Assembly (NCBI GenBank): GCA_021464415.1
Contig: JAKCWG010000487.1
Span: 62,001 to 126,000, forward strand
Length of the DNA stretch: 64,000 nucleotides
Reading direction: 5' to 3'
Origin: Lonicera japonica
Lineage: Eukaryota > Streptophyta > Magnoliopsida > Dipsacales > Caprifoliaceae
The first letter of the stretch is position 1, and the number at the start of each line of letters is the position of its first letter. The notes below the pieces were generated by a model. The model made no database searches, had not been told where the DNA came from, and worked only from the letters and a program-made list of their open reading frames with translations. The translations under genes and the position numbers were made by a program. Positions 1 to 11,318 of this stretch are shown here, one piece after another.

Positions 1-585
1 CCATCATGTCTCCTATTAGAAATTCTCAAATCCTAATCATCTTCAACCCTATCTTTTCTAGGCTGAATTCTCCTTTTCTCATTAGGATCATTATGTGATA
101 ACTTTACTTGTGTCTTCTCTACTCTATCTAGACTTTTACAAACTTTGTCGACTGCCCATGAAGTGGATCAAACTCCTCTCTAAAAACATTTATTTGCCTC
201 AATTACGAAAGCCTCAGTAAACAATTTTGAATCATACATAACTAAAAATCGCAAATCATATGTACACTTTTTTTTCTCCACGTGGTGTTGTAAAACTATT
301 ATAACTTTTGATCGTACTATTAGATCGGGCTGATTTTCGAATATGTTATTTGGAACGCAAAGTTACATTAACTACATGAAAATCAGGACGATCCGAGGTC
401 GTTTCAATAGAGAAAACCACAAATTTCGACAGTCGAGCGGGATTTCGAAAAAAAAAAATTATGATTGTAACTCCTTTTTCTTTTTTCTTTTTTTGTTTTT
501 TTAAATATAATTGAATCTCTAACAAGAACAAGAAATAAAAAGGTAAAAATACCTGAAAGTAGAAGTTATCCTCTGATACCAACTG
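1..585 (-). mobile_element. Degenerate internal region of an LTR retrotransposon, cut by the window edge
   Basis: Read on the minus strand, this is the sequence directly downstream of a 5' LTR. The complement of 573-583 reads TGGTATCAGAG, the primer-binding site matching plant initiator tRNA-Met, two bases from the LTR edge at 586. Further in (roughly 20-110, minus strand) a broken frame is rich in Arg, Asp and Glu and loosely recalls the start of a Ty3/gypsy gag, but it has stops and I cannot place a domain. The other LTR lies outside the window, so target duplication and age cannot be judged. Family assignment is inference. Confidence 0.5.
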
Positions 586-1170
586 ATACGACCCACAGTG
601 ATATCGCACGAAATCCCAAACACAACGAATTGGTGTACGAATCTCGACACAGATACACACGAAAACGGTAGCAAATTAATGAACTTGGACTGTTTCTACA
701 ATTAGATTAGTGAAAATTGAAGACGCTACAACCAGATGCGGAATACCGATTGATAAGTCAGATGAACGCCACGGACAAACCGATAAGTTCAAGTAGTTCA
801 TGAAGAACCAAAGAGGATTAATCTCACTCAATATTATTAATGATTAAAGTCTTAGTAATCTCCATTAAAACAATGAAATCTAGTCCCTTTAAATAGGGTA
901 CAAAACAAGACTTAGAATCCTAGAACAATAAGGAAACTACTAATCTAAAGAAAACAAGACTTAGAATCCTAGAGTAATAAGGAAACTACTAATCTATACA
1001 CAAAAAGGTAAATACTAATCTAAATCCTAATTGACTAAGGAAAACATTCCTAATTAAATAAGAAAATAATAAATAATTCTTATAATTAAAACTACTTAAA
1101 ATAAAGCTTCCAAATTATTCCAATGGGCCTACACGAATTGATTTGAGCCCATGCAGCCTTGTCCGCGTCA
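586..1170 (-). repeat. LTR (5' LTR of the minus-strand retroelement at the window start)
   Basis: The inner edge is well supported: the plus strand starts TGATACGACC at 586, two bases from a TGGTATCAGAG primer site on the minus strand. The outer edge near 1170 (ending GCGTCA) is a guess based on the TG...CA rule. A TATA-like stretch (minus-strand CTATTTAAAGG, near 889-899) fits an LTR promoter. Inside, a 49-bp unit is tandemly repeated (904-952 and 953-1001, containing ACTTAGAATCCTAGA). Confidence 0.45.
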
Positions 1171-1434
1171 TGTTTTGTGGTGTTTGATAATGAATCGTGG
1201 GATGACTTTGATGATTTTATTCTAGCTTTTGTTGAACTTTTAGTATTATTAATTATTATTGTTGAACTTTGTGTTGGTTTGTTATTTTATAATTTTTTTT
1301 ATTTTGTTTTCCAAAAAACTTAGGTTTATGCCTCGTTCTGCCTCGAGGCGTACGCCTCGCCTCATTCGAGCAAAATGCCTCAAATACACCTCTCGAATTT
1401 TAAAACATTGGTTGACGGTAATTTACATTGGGTA
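1171..1434. other. AT-rich spacer between two LTRs
   Basis: No coding region recognised. A short GC-richer patch at 1325-1370 (repeats of GCCTCG) lies within otherwise T-rich DNA. It ends at the target duplication of the next solo LTR. Confidence 0.4.
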
Positions 1435-2978
1435 TGTTAACCTTGAAGGTCTTAATCTTATTTTGATAATAACAATAAATCAATCATGTGTAGTTTAACA
1501 TGTTCTTGATTTAAGATTATAGCTTTCTTATTTGGAAAATCAAGAATAGCATGATTGCTCAAAGGAAGTTTGACAAGGATCGTTCAATCAATATCCGATC
1601 AAGTCAACAAAGCATTGGACTAGCAAGAAGATCAATCTCATCAATGCAATTCATGAAGCACAAAAGATCAAAGATCATATGCCAAAGCTTTAAGGGAAAA
1701 GCTTCAAATGGAGAATCAATTTGAAGAAATAAATCGAAGCATTCGAAGACTCATCTATTCGGTAATTGAGTGTTTGCTTAGGATTAATGTAAAGTTTCTT
1801 AATTGATTGATTATATAGCTCAAACAAGTTCATGCATCATGACAAGATTGATTAAAACCAAGTTTGAATCAAAATCATTTCAAAACATCATTCTTATAAA
1901 AATCGGTTTTGAAATAAATTCATATTAAATTCAAATGATCATATTTTGAGTTTTCCCAAAACTAGGTATCTTAGAAACTTATTTTTGAAGTCCCCAAAGC
2001 ATTAGAATTGATTTTGGAGCTTATATGCAAAAGTGCAAAAATCGGGATTTTTGGCCTTTTGGCCTGTTGGGCAGCAGAGTCCATCAGTTGACTAAGCAGC
2101 CTTGCTCAGTCGACTAAGGGTCCATCAGTCGACTGATGGTTTTGCTTAGTCGACTGATGCTCCAGAATATAGCCGTTGGATTTCCAATTTTTTATTATTT
2201 TTTGTACCAAACTTCTACCAAACCTCTCAAACGGATATATCACTTTTGAGACTATATATATGACTTCCAAGACTCATTTTACACACCTTGAATCACTCTC
2301 ATACTTCATACTTCATCTATCTTCAATATCTAAAGATTCAAGAAATTGTTTTTGATCAATCATTCTTATTGAGCTATATCATCTTAATCAACTAGGATAA
2401 CTCTAGTGTGAGCTTCAAATTGTATTCTTTACACACTTTAGAGAGTTATTGTAAATTGGTGTGAATCACCAAACAATTAGAATTCATTGTGAGAAGTAAA
2501 TCTCATAGGAAAAACAGGAAGGTAAATTCTTGTTTAGTTTGTGTGAAAGGTAAATTTCACAAGGTTAGCAAGAGGGTATCTTATGAGAGTATTGTGGTAT
2601 AGCAATACTTGTAGAGTGTGTGAGACAACAACACTTGTAGATGTTTGATCTTCACTCGGAAGGAGATTGATTTTAGTGGAAATTCTCGGGGAACTAACCG
2701 AGCGCGGATTATGGTTTGGTAGACCAAAATCGTGTGGACAAAAAGCCTTGGATTTCAAATCGGTTCAATCTTTCTTACTCAATCTCATTATTTTGTTATT
2801 GCTTAATTGATTGCTTTTGGAATTGCTTGCTTAATTGTTTATGTGCTTGCATTCCTTGATTTATTGGTTTAGTAAATTTGTTTTACTTAAACATCGTTAG
2901 AAAAGTTTTAAATTCCGCATTAAAGTTTTTAAAAACCCTATTCACCCCCCCCCCCTCTAGGGTATTTTTCGACCAACA
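1435..2978 (+). mobile_element. Solo LTR of a Copia retrotransposon family
   Basis: Starts TGTTAACCTTGAAGGTC and ends CGACCAACA, matching in order and orientation-reversed the 1.8 kb LTRs at 16351-18151 and 19664-21460. No internal region or second LTR is next to it, so it is a solo LTR left by LTR-LTR recombination. Flanks are GGGTA (1430-1434) and GGGTC (2979-2983), a 5-bp target duplication with one change. A TATA-like stretch (ACTATATATATGAC, about 2251-2264) marks the promoter. A poly-C run lies at about 2945-2955. It differs from the other copies in a block of GTCGAC palindromes (about 2080-2160). Confidence 0.85.
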
Positions 2979-2983
2979 GGGTC

Positions 2984-4738
2984 CTCATAATCGATTGTGA
3001 AATGTTATTATATATTCATGTTCTCCTCTGCGAGTACATCGAAATCATATATTTGTTAATTTACTCAAAATGGTTACAGGGTGAATGAGAAATTATCACT
3101 CAAATTGAGCTACTTGAAATAGAAAAATAGAATGAAAATAGAAGTCCCATGTGAGAACTTTGTGAAAAAAATTATGGGTTTATAAAAGATCACCTCTTAT
3201 GAACTTGATAAGCACTTAAGAAAAATAAGGCTCTCCATATCTTACACTTTGGTTATCCTCAAGTATAAGTTTATGCACACAAGTACCTATATACTTTTTT
3301 TAGTCAAAAAAATACCCCATATATAATAGAAAATTTCAAAACCACCCTAATGGCTCCGCCTATGAGAGGAAGAATAGTATATTGAATTGATTATGTGATA
3401 TACTGATATGAACCATTCTAATGAAGAATGCCTTATGAGACATAAATAAGGAATGCAGAATCACTTAAATATCGAATATAAAATCAAGGGAATTTGGGGA
3501 ATATTGAGATTTGATTATATCAATTATATATCTAATCTAAGATATTTATATATGTTAACTTTTTATTGCTTTATTACCATTGGTTTATTTGGTTGATGCT
3601 AATCCACTCCAACCACCACCATAGCTCCCCGAAGCTTCGGCGACTATTGCCAATTCTATGACTAGGTCCCACGAGGTCTGGCACGAATTCATATACAATG
3701 CAAAAATAAATTTGCACTCAAATTCATACCTTTAATTATTTGTGGATTTATTGTAAAAGTATACTTGCACTCAAATTTTTACATCTTTAATTGCATGTGG
3801 ATTTAGTGTAAAATAAAATTTCACTACAATTTATATCTTAATTTGTATACGGATTTAGTGCAAAAATATATTTGCACTAAAATCTATGACATTACTTCCT
3901 TGCGAATTTCGTGCAAAAAGATATTTGCACAATAATTTATATTATTAGTTGCTTTCAAAGTTAGTGCAAAAATATATTTGTAATACTTGCGCTGGAACTC
4001 CAGTAAGCTCTTGGCACTTCGATAGTGGTTACGAAGCTCAAGTGAGGACTCCGCCAATTGTTGTTGGAGCTCCCACAGTGGTTGCCTAATCTCCGGTGGT
4101 GAAGGGTGGTGGCGGAGGCGGGTGGTGATTAGAATTTTTTGTAGAAGAAAAAGAAATGAAATAGAGAATGGGTTTTAAGTAAAGAAAAAGAAGCATCCAT
4201 ACTTTGAAATGAAAAGGTAAGGCGTTCTTCCTTTAGATATAATTATAAATGGAAACCCATTGCCTCGTATACCATAGAGAAAATTTAGAGGAAGTGATTA
4301 TGAATTATGTGGGAATTTTTTTGGCCAATCATGTTGTGTAACGAAAATTTATTCCATGTGAAATTGACATTCATGGGAGAATAATGTGTATCGGTCTAGA
4401 CCTAGAGTTAGTTCGGTTCTAGTGACGTAACTAGAAACTTGGTTAGTGATATCATTAATCACCAAGTATAATTATTTAATTATTAATAAAAAAAATAATA
4501 AGGGATGAACAACACTATTTGATCCAAAAATTAAAAGACGTACAATTCAATTCAATCCAATAGCAAATGTGCTTGTTATATATATATATATATATATTTA
4601 TCAATTAAAATGTTTTTGTGACAAAACTTTTGAATATTTCTAGAACATGTTTTTAGCTAGTCATACGTATATTATAAATATTGAGTGAGTCCCACAACAA
4701 CCAAAGTGGCCAGGTCCCTGTTTAGTACCATCACTTCA
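2984..4738. other. Intergenic; holds an array of about 65-70 bp repeats
   Basis: No intact gene seen. From 3697 to 3982 there are about five degenerate copies of a unit containing GTGCAAAAATATATTTGCAC, itself nearly palindromic. It is flanked by GC-richer, gene-like sequence at 3600-3690 and 3985-4130, with GGTGGTGG-type trinucleotide runs but no sustained reading frame. A TA microsatellite lies near 4578-4597. Confidence 0.4.
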
Positions 4739-4747
4739 TTCATCGTG

Positions 4748-6412
4748 GAGTTTTTTTTTTTTTTTTTTTTTTTTTAACTATGCTTGTTTCAAAACTTAAT
4801 TAATAAAATAGGGGAGTTTTAAATTTATTTATGAAAATGGGGTTGTTTTAAAATTGCTATTACAATTGGCGTTTTTTGCGTAAAAAATGCTCGTGAAGGT
4901 GGCGTTTTTAAGGAGAAAATTTGGGCAAGTTAAAAACGCTTAAATGAGCGGTGTTTTTTATCCTAAAATTGCCATACAATATGACGTTTTTTCTGGTAAA
5001 ATCGCTGTACATTATGGCGTTTTTAAATATTAAATATTTTTTCCGACTTCTCAAACGAGATAATTGTTGGTTGAGTATCGGCTTCACGTGATTTAGATAA
5101 TTTAGAATTGTTGTTTTGGGATAAATCATGATATTTTAAAATCTATCCGTTCAAAAGGTTGGGATTTTAAGAATCTCACATACTCAAAATAACGCAGTAT
5201 TTAATATTGTCATTTTTATATGCTCTCGTTGTTTATCAAATATTTTTCCTACAAAAGGTGAATTTGTTTTATTTAAATTTAAACATTTAATTAGAATACT
5301 ATAATATAAATATTTGATTATTAATTTGAGATAAAACAATTTAATCTTCACAGCAGCATAAGTATATAGATAGGATTAGATAAACAAATAGGATACCTAC
5401 AATGACACCAGAAAAAGTATTATACATTTAGGCTCCGTTTGATAGTAACATGGAAAATGAAAATAAAAACAATTAAATTTGGGTGAGAAGATGGAAAATA
5501 AGTTGAGGCATATGAGGAGATTCTCTCCATCTTATACTCATTTTTGTGAGTATATGTCCTCCATCATCCTTTAATATTTTATGAAAAAAAATTCTCCACC
5601 ATCACCCAAAGAAAATTTTGTCATGGAAAAAAATAAAAAGTAAGAGTTAATCTCACCACATCCCTCAACTTATTTTCCATCTTCTCACTTAAATTAGTTA
5701 TTTTTCTTTTCATTTTCCATGTTGCTATCAAACGGAGCCTTAAGATCTTTATATAAACTTGAATAGCTCGAAATTTTATAATTAATTATTCTCAAATTAA
5801 AAATATTTTTATTGTATTATTTTGAATTAAATTGTTTTATCTCAAATTAATAATCAAATATTTATATTATAGTGTTCTAATTAAAGGTTTAAATTTAAAT
5901 AAAACGAATTCATCTTTTGTAGGAGAAATATTTAATAAACAACAAGAGCATATAAAAAATAAAAATACTCAATACCGCGTTATTTTGAGTACTGGGATTC
6001 TTAAAATCCCAACCTTTTGAGGTGGATAAATTTTAAAATATCGTGATTTATCCCAAAACAACAATTTTGAATGATTTAAATCACGTGAAGCCAACACTCA
6101 ACTAACACTTATCTCATTTGGGAAGTTGGGAAAAATATTTAAGCTTTAAAAACACCATAAGGTATGGCGATTTTAGCAGAAAAAATGCTATATTGTATGG
6201 CGATTTTAAAACAAAAAACGCTACTCATTTAAGCGTTTTTTACTTACCCAAATTTTTTCCATCTTAAAAATGCCACATGCACTAGCGTTTTTTACGCAAA
6301 AAATGCCAATTTCAATAGCGATTTTAAAACAACTCCATTTTTACAAATAAGTTCAAAACTTTTCTATTTTACTAATTAAATTTAAAAATAAGTATAGTTA
6401 AAAAGAAAACTC
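4748..6412. mobile_element. Foldback Mutator-like element (long-TIR, non-autonomous MULE)
   Basis: Two arms of about 570-600 bp (4748-5345 and about 5825-6412) are inverted copies of each other. The left end reads GAGTTTT...AACTATGCTT and the complement of the right end reads GAGTTTTCTTTTTAACTATACTT-like sequence. The element is flanked by a perfect 9-bp direct repeat TTCATCGTG (4739-4747 and 6413-6421), the target-site length typical of Mutator elements. No transposase frame is present. The arms hold short GGCGTTTTT / GCGTTTTTTACGC motifs. A separate MITE sits in the loop. The transcript could form a roughly 570-bp hairpin. Confidence 0.85.
5431..5739. mobile_element. Tourist-like (PIF/Harbinger) MITE nested in the MULE loop
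   Basis: Terminal inverted repeats begin GGCTCCGTTTGATAGTAACA at the left; the right end is its complement with one change (TGTTGCTATCAAACGGAGCC). It is flanked on both sides by TTA (5428-5430 and 5740-5742), the 3-bp target of Harbinger elements. It has no coding capacity, and inverted similarity extends inward (GATGGAAAATAAGTTGAGG and its complement). Confidence 0.8.
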
Positions 6413-6421
6413 TTCATCGTG

Positions 6422-7013
6422 CACACACTTTCACAGTAACTTGACACATCATCACGCGACTGTATATGTAGGTAGTAGTTCACTATTATGAGAGAAACAT
6501 ACGCTTTGTACTAAACTTCCACCAATATTCATAAAGTTCAATTAATATTTAATTGTGGACAAGTCATAATGCAGACATTATTTGACAGCTAGGAGCCGTA
6601 CCATTTACCAATTAATTGTTAAAATTATCAATACTACATCAGAAAAGTAAATTCTCGTAAATCAATATATAAAATCGAGGGGTTACTCCACCCATGACTA
6701 ATTAATTTTCGGTTGGATATTTCAAAATCTAACATTAATATTATTTGACATACATATAGAATTTGTAGGAAGTAGTTCACTGATACGAGAGAAATTAAGA
6801 TACATTTTATTCCATGCGATATTATTTGACATAACTTCAAAACATACATATAATTGGACATAACTTCAAAACAGACATACAATTAAATTTTAGAACAGAC
6901 AGATTCAAGATTAATAAACCAAACTTTAATACTATGTTAGGAACCATTTCTCCCAAAAGCTTAAGTTCTTAGGAGAAGGAAACGCAATAAATATCATGAT
7001 TAACAAAAACAAG
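6422..7013. other. Downstream region of the BAHD gene
   Basis: AT-rich with short direct repeats: GACATAACTTCAAAACA-type units at about 6828-6880, and similar shorter ones upstream. It probably contains the 3' UTR of the minus-strand acyltransferase. No gene is supported. Confidence 0.4.
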
Positions 7014-9388
7014 TCACAATGCGGATTTAATTTGACAGGAGGCCGTACCATTGACCAATTGATGGTTGCCAACTAACATGCTACCAAGCACCTTAACAAA
7101 TCTTTCCATAGCAGTAGCAGGTAGGCAAAGAGGCACAACTACCACATTCTCACCTTTATTGTTCCTAAATGGCAAAAAAAAGTTGAACAAACCCGGGATA
7201 TCACCCACCCGACCTGTAGCCATCCCACCATAAACCGCTTTACCCCACCCGAAATCCACATCCCTTAATCCGGCACGGGTGAAGTCCGAGACGAGCCAGG
7301 ATCCTGCAGCTTGAAGAGGAGGTCGCCCTCTGGTAACCATCAGATCTGCTACTGATCTCACATACTCAGTCGTAACACTTGATTTTGCCTTCATCACTAG
7401 CTCCAATGCATATCCTAATGAGTTTTGAGATAGTTTTTTGACGGTCGAAATGGCCGCTGGGATTACAGAGGCATTGCCGTAATAACCAGCGGGAAGCGAC
7501 ACATCTAATCTGCCTCGTGCATTGACAAGACAAAGGAAACGTACCTGCATGTTGAAATTATAATAAATATTTACTATGAAAAAAAAAATTGAAATATTAC
7601 GTACAATTTTCGAACATGAAAACTGCTAGTTTACTAATTGACCAATGTGGCTAGAACCACATAACCTTTCAAGAGCCAAGTAATTATTATATCACTTAAA
7701 ATATATAATAAATACATATATACCTCCTCGTCGGGGTCTAATTGTAAGGCAATGGTGCGACAACGCCAAAGGCAGGCAGTTAATACGTCGAATGTGGAAC
7801 ACTTGGATAAGTGTGTAGGGACGAGCTTGCGAAGGGCCAACAATTCAATAGGACCAAATGTGAAAGACCGATGGTCCACATCAACTAGTAATGAGGCGAT
7901 GGTATCTTTAGTGTTAGCCACTTCATCATATTCATGGTGTGTACATGTTACACGTGGTGGATCCCTAGCATTAAGCAGTTCCCTCTTCCACACAGGTTGA
8001 ACCGATAGGGTATGTGCCCCACGCGCAATTTCGCCGATGGCCATCATGAATTGTACTAGTCCAAGTGCATCGCTCATGGTGTGGTTTAGGCGTAAAGCGA
8101 AGATAAAACCTCCGCATAGAAAATGAGTAACCTGCAAAATTTAACACTATTAACGGTTAGCTCTAAAGCACGGATACTTCAGTTAGGGTCAGAGTATCGG
8201 TATCGGATACGTATCCTGCACGTATACAGTAAGATATGTACAGGATACATATTCAAGTATCCAACTTTTTTATTTATTTTTTAAAATTTTGGATATGGGA
8301 GGGATACGGCAAGATACGAAAGGGAAACAGCAAGTAGGGATACGGCAAGGATACTTGCGGGGTAAGTTTTGTAATTTTTTTTATTGGAGCCGCTTTAAAA
8401 ATAACAAATAATTCCTTTAATTTAGAAACTTCTAAAAGAGACTTAGGTTTTTCATTTACAGCTCAGTGAATAAGTCAACCCTTTTATCAAAAGATGAAAC
8501 GATCGACCAAAACACTCCGTCCTTCATCTACGTTCATCATTGTTCGGTCTTATCCTTCTTCTAGTATTCAAGTCAAAATATTATATCTACTTTTAAGCTA
8601 TTATGCAATTAAATTGCTCAGTCGTTTGCTTTAGTTTTATGAATATTTATGATATTGTTCATAAATTTATAAAATTCTTATAACTGAATTATTAAATATA
8701 TATATTATAATTATTTTTTATTATCCGTATCCAAGACGTATCGTATCCTATATTTTTCTAATTTTGCCATATCACCGTATCGGTGCAGTATTGTATCCTA
8801 TACCCGTATCTGTATCCTTGCTTCATAGACAGTTAGTCAACATGGTTGCTAGAATTATTCTTAGTACAAATGAATTTGAATCGAACCAGCGTTGAATTTT
8901 ATTTTTGTCCGTGTAACAATACTATTAGTTTTCTTTACCTGAATAAGGAGCAAAGGAGAATTAAGTATCCCATCAGAGCCAGGAACATTGTAAAGGAGCT
9001 CCTCCGCGCAAGGAAACGGCGAGTGAAGTGCCTCCCCAAACTGCTCCATCCTAACATCCGCGTCCGCTTCAATGAACAAAACACCTTCGCCTGTACAATC
9101 TACGACAAGCTTGCCGCCGGAAACTTCCCTGAGCCGACCGGCAAAGGGGTAGTAAAATACGAGCGCCTCTGCAAGCGCGTCTCTAATCACCTTAACTGGA
9201 TCACTATGAACATTCTCTTTGTTACTGGGATAAAATTGTACTACGGGGAAATGAAGTCGAAGGCTGTGTTGATCACCAATGCCGGATAATAGTTTGAATT
9301 CATGAGGGGTGGGCTTAGATGGAGCTATTAGCTCAGGTTCATGCCTTGTTACCGTGAACACTAAATTAGGAGTCACTTTCTGGGCCAT
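7014..9388 (-). CDS. BAHD acyltransferase (benzyl alcohol benzoyl-/methanol anthraniloyl-transferase clade)
   Basis: BAHD enzymes move an acyl group from acyl-CoA to an alcohol or amine in the cytosol. Three exons join in phase 0: 9388-8939, 8131-7724 and 7544-7014, giving 462 aa, the usual family length. Introns are GT-AG (donors GTAAAG and GTATAT; acceptors TTTTGCAG and ACATGCAG). The catalytic HxxxD motif is HTMSD at residues 167-171. The structural DFGWG motif is at 383-387, and YYGNA near 307 matches the family's Y-F/Y-GNA. The N-terminus ([21 protein letters not shown]) resembles the volatile-ester clade. The start is the first ATG of this frame. Both motifs are intact and no stops are seen, so it looks functional. 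The exact substrate cannot be read from sequence. The 807-bp first intron holds a probable transposon fragment. Confidence 0.9.
8166..8823. mobile_element. Probable TIR transposon remnant in BAHD intron 1
   Basis: The left end AAGCACGGATACTTC and the complement of the right end AAGCAAGGATACAG are similar. GGATACG / CGTATCC words recur inside both ends (8195-8345 and 8730-8823). Nearly all of the intron is made of it. I could not find a clean target duplication, so superfamily (hAT-like by appearance) and exact limits are uncertain. Confidence 0.45.
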
Positions 9389-9526
9389 TTTTATGTAGTT
9401 GAAGAAGATTGTATGTATGATGAGATTAGGAAATTAATGAGATAGGGATTTTCGGAGGGAGTTTGTGGTTCAATATGTGGCTTGTATATAATATAATGTG
9501 TTGTTAGAATTGCTGGAGTTGCTATA

Positions 9527-9534
9527 TATTTATA
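9527..9534 (-). promoter_or_regulatory. TATA box of the BAHD gene
   Basis: On the minus strand 9527-9534 reads TATAAATA in the context CCCTATAAATATATAG, 139-146 bp upstream of the start codon at 9388. That position allows a 5' UTR of about 110 bases. A second, weaker TATA-like stretch lies at about 9484-9496. Confidence 0.55.
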
Positions 9535-9544
9535 GGGATTAGAA

Positions 9545-11183
9545 GACTATGAAAATTGAAAAGAATCGTTTAATTTTTTTGCATGCCTCAAATTTTACAT
9601 GTTTATAATATTATTTCCAAGTCTGCGCATGAAGGGATCAGTAAGCCAATTTGGCAAACATGCATCAAAACTGATTTTTTTTTTTATTTTTTTTTTCTAA
9701 AAGAATGCATCAAAATTTATTCTGGACCGACTTTAATAAATGCCAAAAATAAATTAGTAAAAGACACGTTTTTTTTCCCAATGAATTTTGCCAATTTTGC
9801 CTTTTCCTTCTTTGGTTCCAGGGCTTTCCCACGGATGTCTGCACCAGTTTTTACATACTTCAACTAATTTTTATTCTTTGTGCGTGGCTTCCGTTAGCCA
9901 AACATTATTTTGACAACCCGAGAAATCGATATTGGGAGCAGCAAGTCAACCTCAGCATGCCCTTATGTTGAAACTAGAATGAGGTTACTAAATAGTGATT
10001 GGAAAACACCGGGTTGAGTCACGGATTAGGTCGCGCTATTTAAGACGTTTCGCGACTCTGCTCGGTGTTTGTACTAGCAGTTCGATTGGCCACGTCGACC
10101 CCAAGCTAGATACAACAAGCCAAAATTTTCCCTCTGTCTCGATTTCCTTCACACGGTGAGAAATCGGAATCTAACTCCCCTTATAACTTTGCCCGGAATC
10201 GGTAAACTATTCCTGCCGAAGGTAATAAAAATATTTGAGGAATATATATATAATTTTTTTGTCTGTGTATATTTTCGGAGAAGAAAACAAAAATATTTTT
10301 CTGTTGCGTTGAGGGACAGAAAAGCGCAACAATGCGATAATGGGAGCTATCCAAAAAAACAACCATGTGAGCCTCAGGCAAAGCCTTTTTAAAATTCAAA
10401 AAGAAAATAATTTTATTTTTAATAAATTATATTTTCCAAAATAATTTTGTCTAAAGACATAATATTTTACTCGAAGTAAGCCCATAGCTCGGGTCGGCGC
10501 GCATAAACCCAAGTCCTCACATAATAGTATAAAAGTCTAATCCCCAAAGGTCTCAAACTTTTAATCAAATTCTTCCTTCTAAAACTCATGAAGGCTTTAT
10601 TTCTCTCTTATGTGAGACTTAAAAAAATATAAAAATATTTAAATTGGTGCTTGCTTTGTTTTTGTTTTCTTCTCCTTTTTTCTCAAATACATAAAATCTC
10701 TAACACCTTATCGTCATTAACCTTATCTCCAAACAGCGGTTCATATTATTTTGTCGGCGGCAAAATTGTTGATCATTTTCCAAGTGATGGCTGGAGAGTT
10801 CGCTAGAAAAAGAGGAAAAGTGAGTTTATGAAATCAAGATGACTTTGCGAAATCAATGGAAGTGAAATTGATTCGGTGCTTAATTTCCTGAATTGTAATA
10901 AAAATTGTTGTTTATCTGATTTGTAATACAAAGTATACATATATGCGTATACGAAAAATTTTAAGTATGCACCGGTTCCAAATAAGGGGTATGAAAAGGG
11001 TTTATTTTTTTTTTAGATTTTTAGAAATTACTGAAGTGAGTTTGAATGAAAATAAAAAATCTGTCTGAAATAAAATGCAAATTTCCCATAATTTGAATGA
11101 ATTTAATAATTTTTGGGGGCTACAAAAATTTCCTTATTTTTGACATATAAAAATAAATACATTCTAAAATATATGGCAGGAAA
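9545..11183. other. Intergenic, no recognised gene
   Basis: AT-rich, with GC-richer patches at about 9985-10130 and 10480-10520 that do not sustain a reading frame. The complement of 10681-10706 starts TGTTAGAG and could be a small LTR edge, but no partner was found. Short open frames here look random. Confidence 0.35.
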
Positions 11184-11188
11184 CTACG
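11184..11188 (+). repeat. Target-site duplication of the 11189-25771 retrotransposon (left copy)
   Basis: CTACG at 11184-11188 is repeated exactly at 25772-25776, directly outside the two LTR ends. Confidence 0.85.
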
Positions 11189-11310
11189 TGATGGGGTTAA
11201 ATACTAATTTTACCATTGGCTTACAAAGGTAATTCAATATTTTTTTACCTCCGATAAAATTTCATTTTTACCCTCGGTAAAATCTCATTTTTACCTCCAC
11301 ACCTACCACA

Positions 11311-11318
11311 CCTACCAC
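11311..11318 (+). repeat. hAT target-site duplication (left copy)
   Basis: CCTACCAC at 11311-11318 is repeated exactly at 16214-16221, on either side of the hAT terminal repeats. Eight bases is the hAT target length. Confidence 0.92.

Noticed and set aside
346..660. 104-codon minus-strand frame
   Set aside because: It runs across an LTR edge and primer-binding site, so it cannot be a natural gene.
7752..8000. Plus-strand open frame across the BAHD gene
   Set aside because: It is antisense to exon 2 of the acyltransferase, which has family motifs; no independent support.
8846..9289. 147-codon plus-strand frame
   Set aside because: Antisense shadow of BAHD exon 1.
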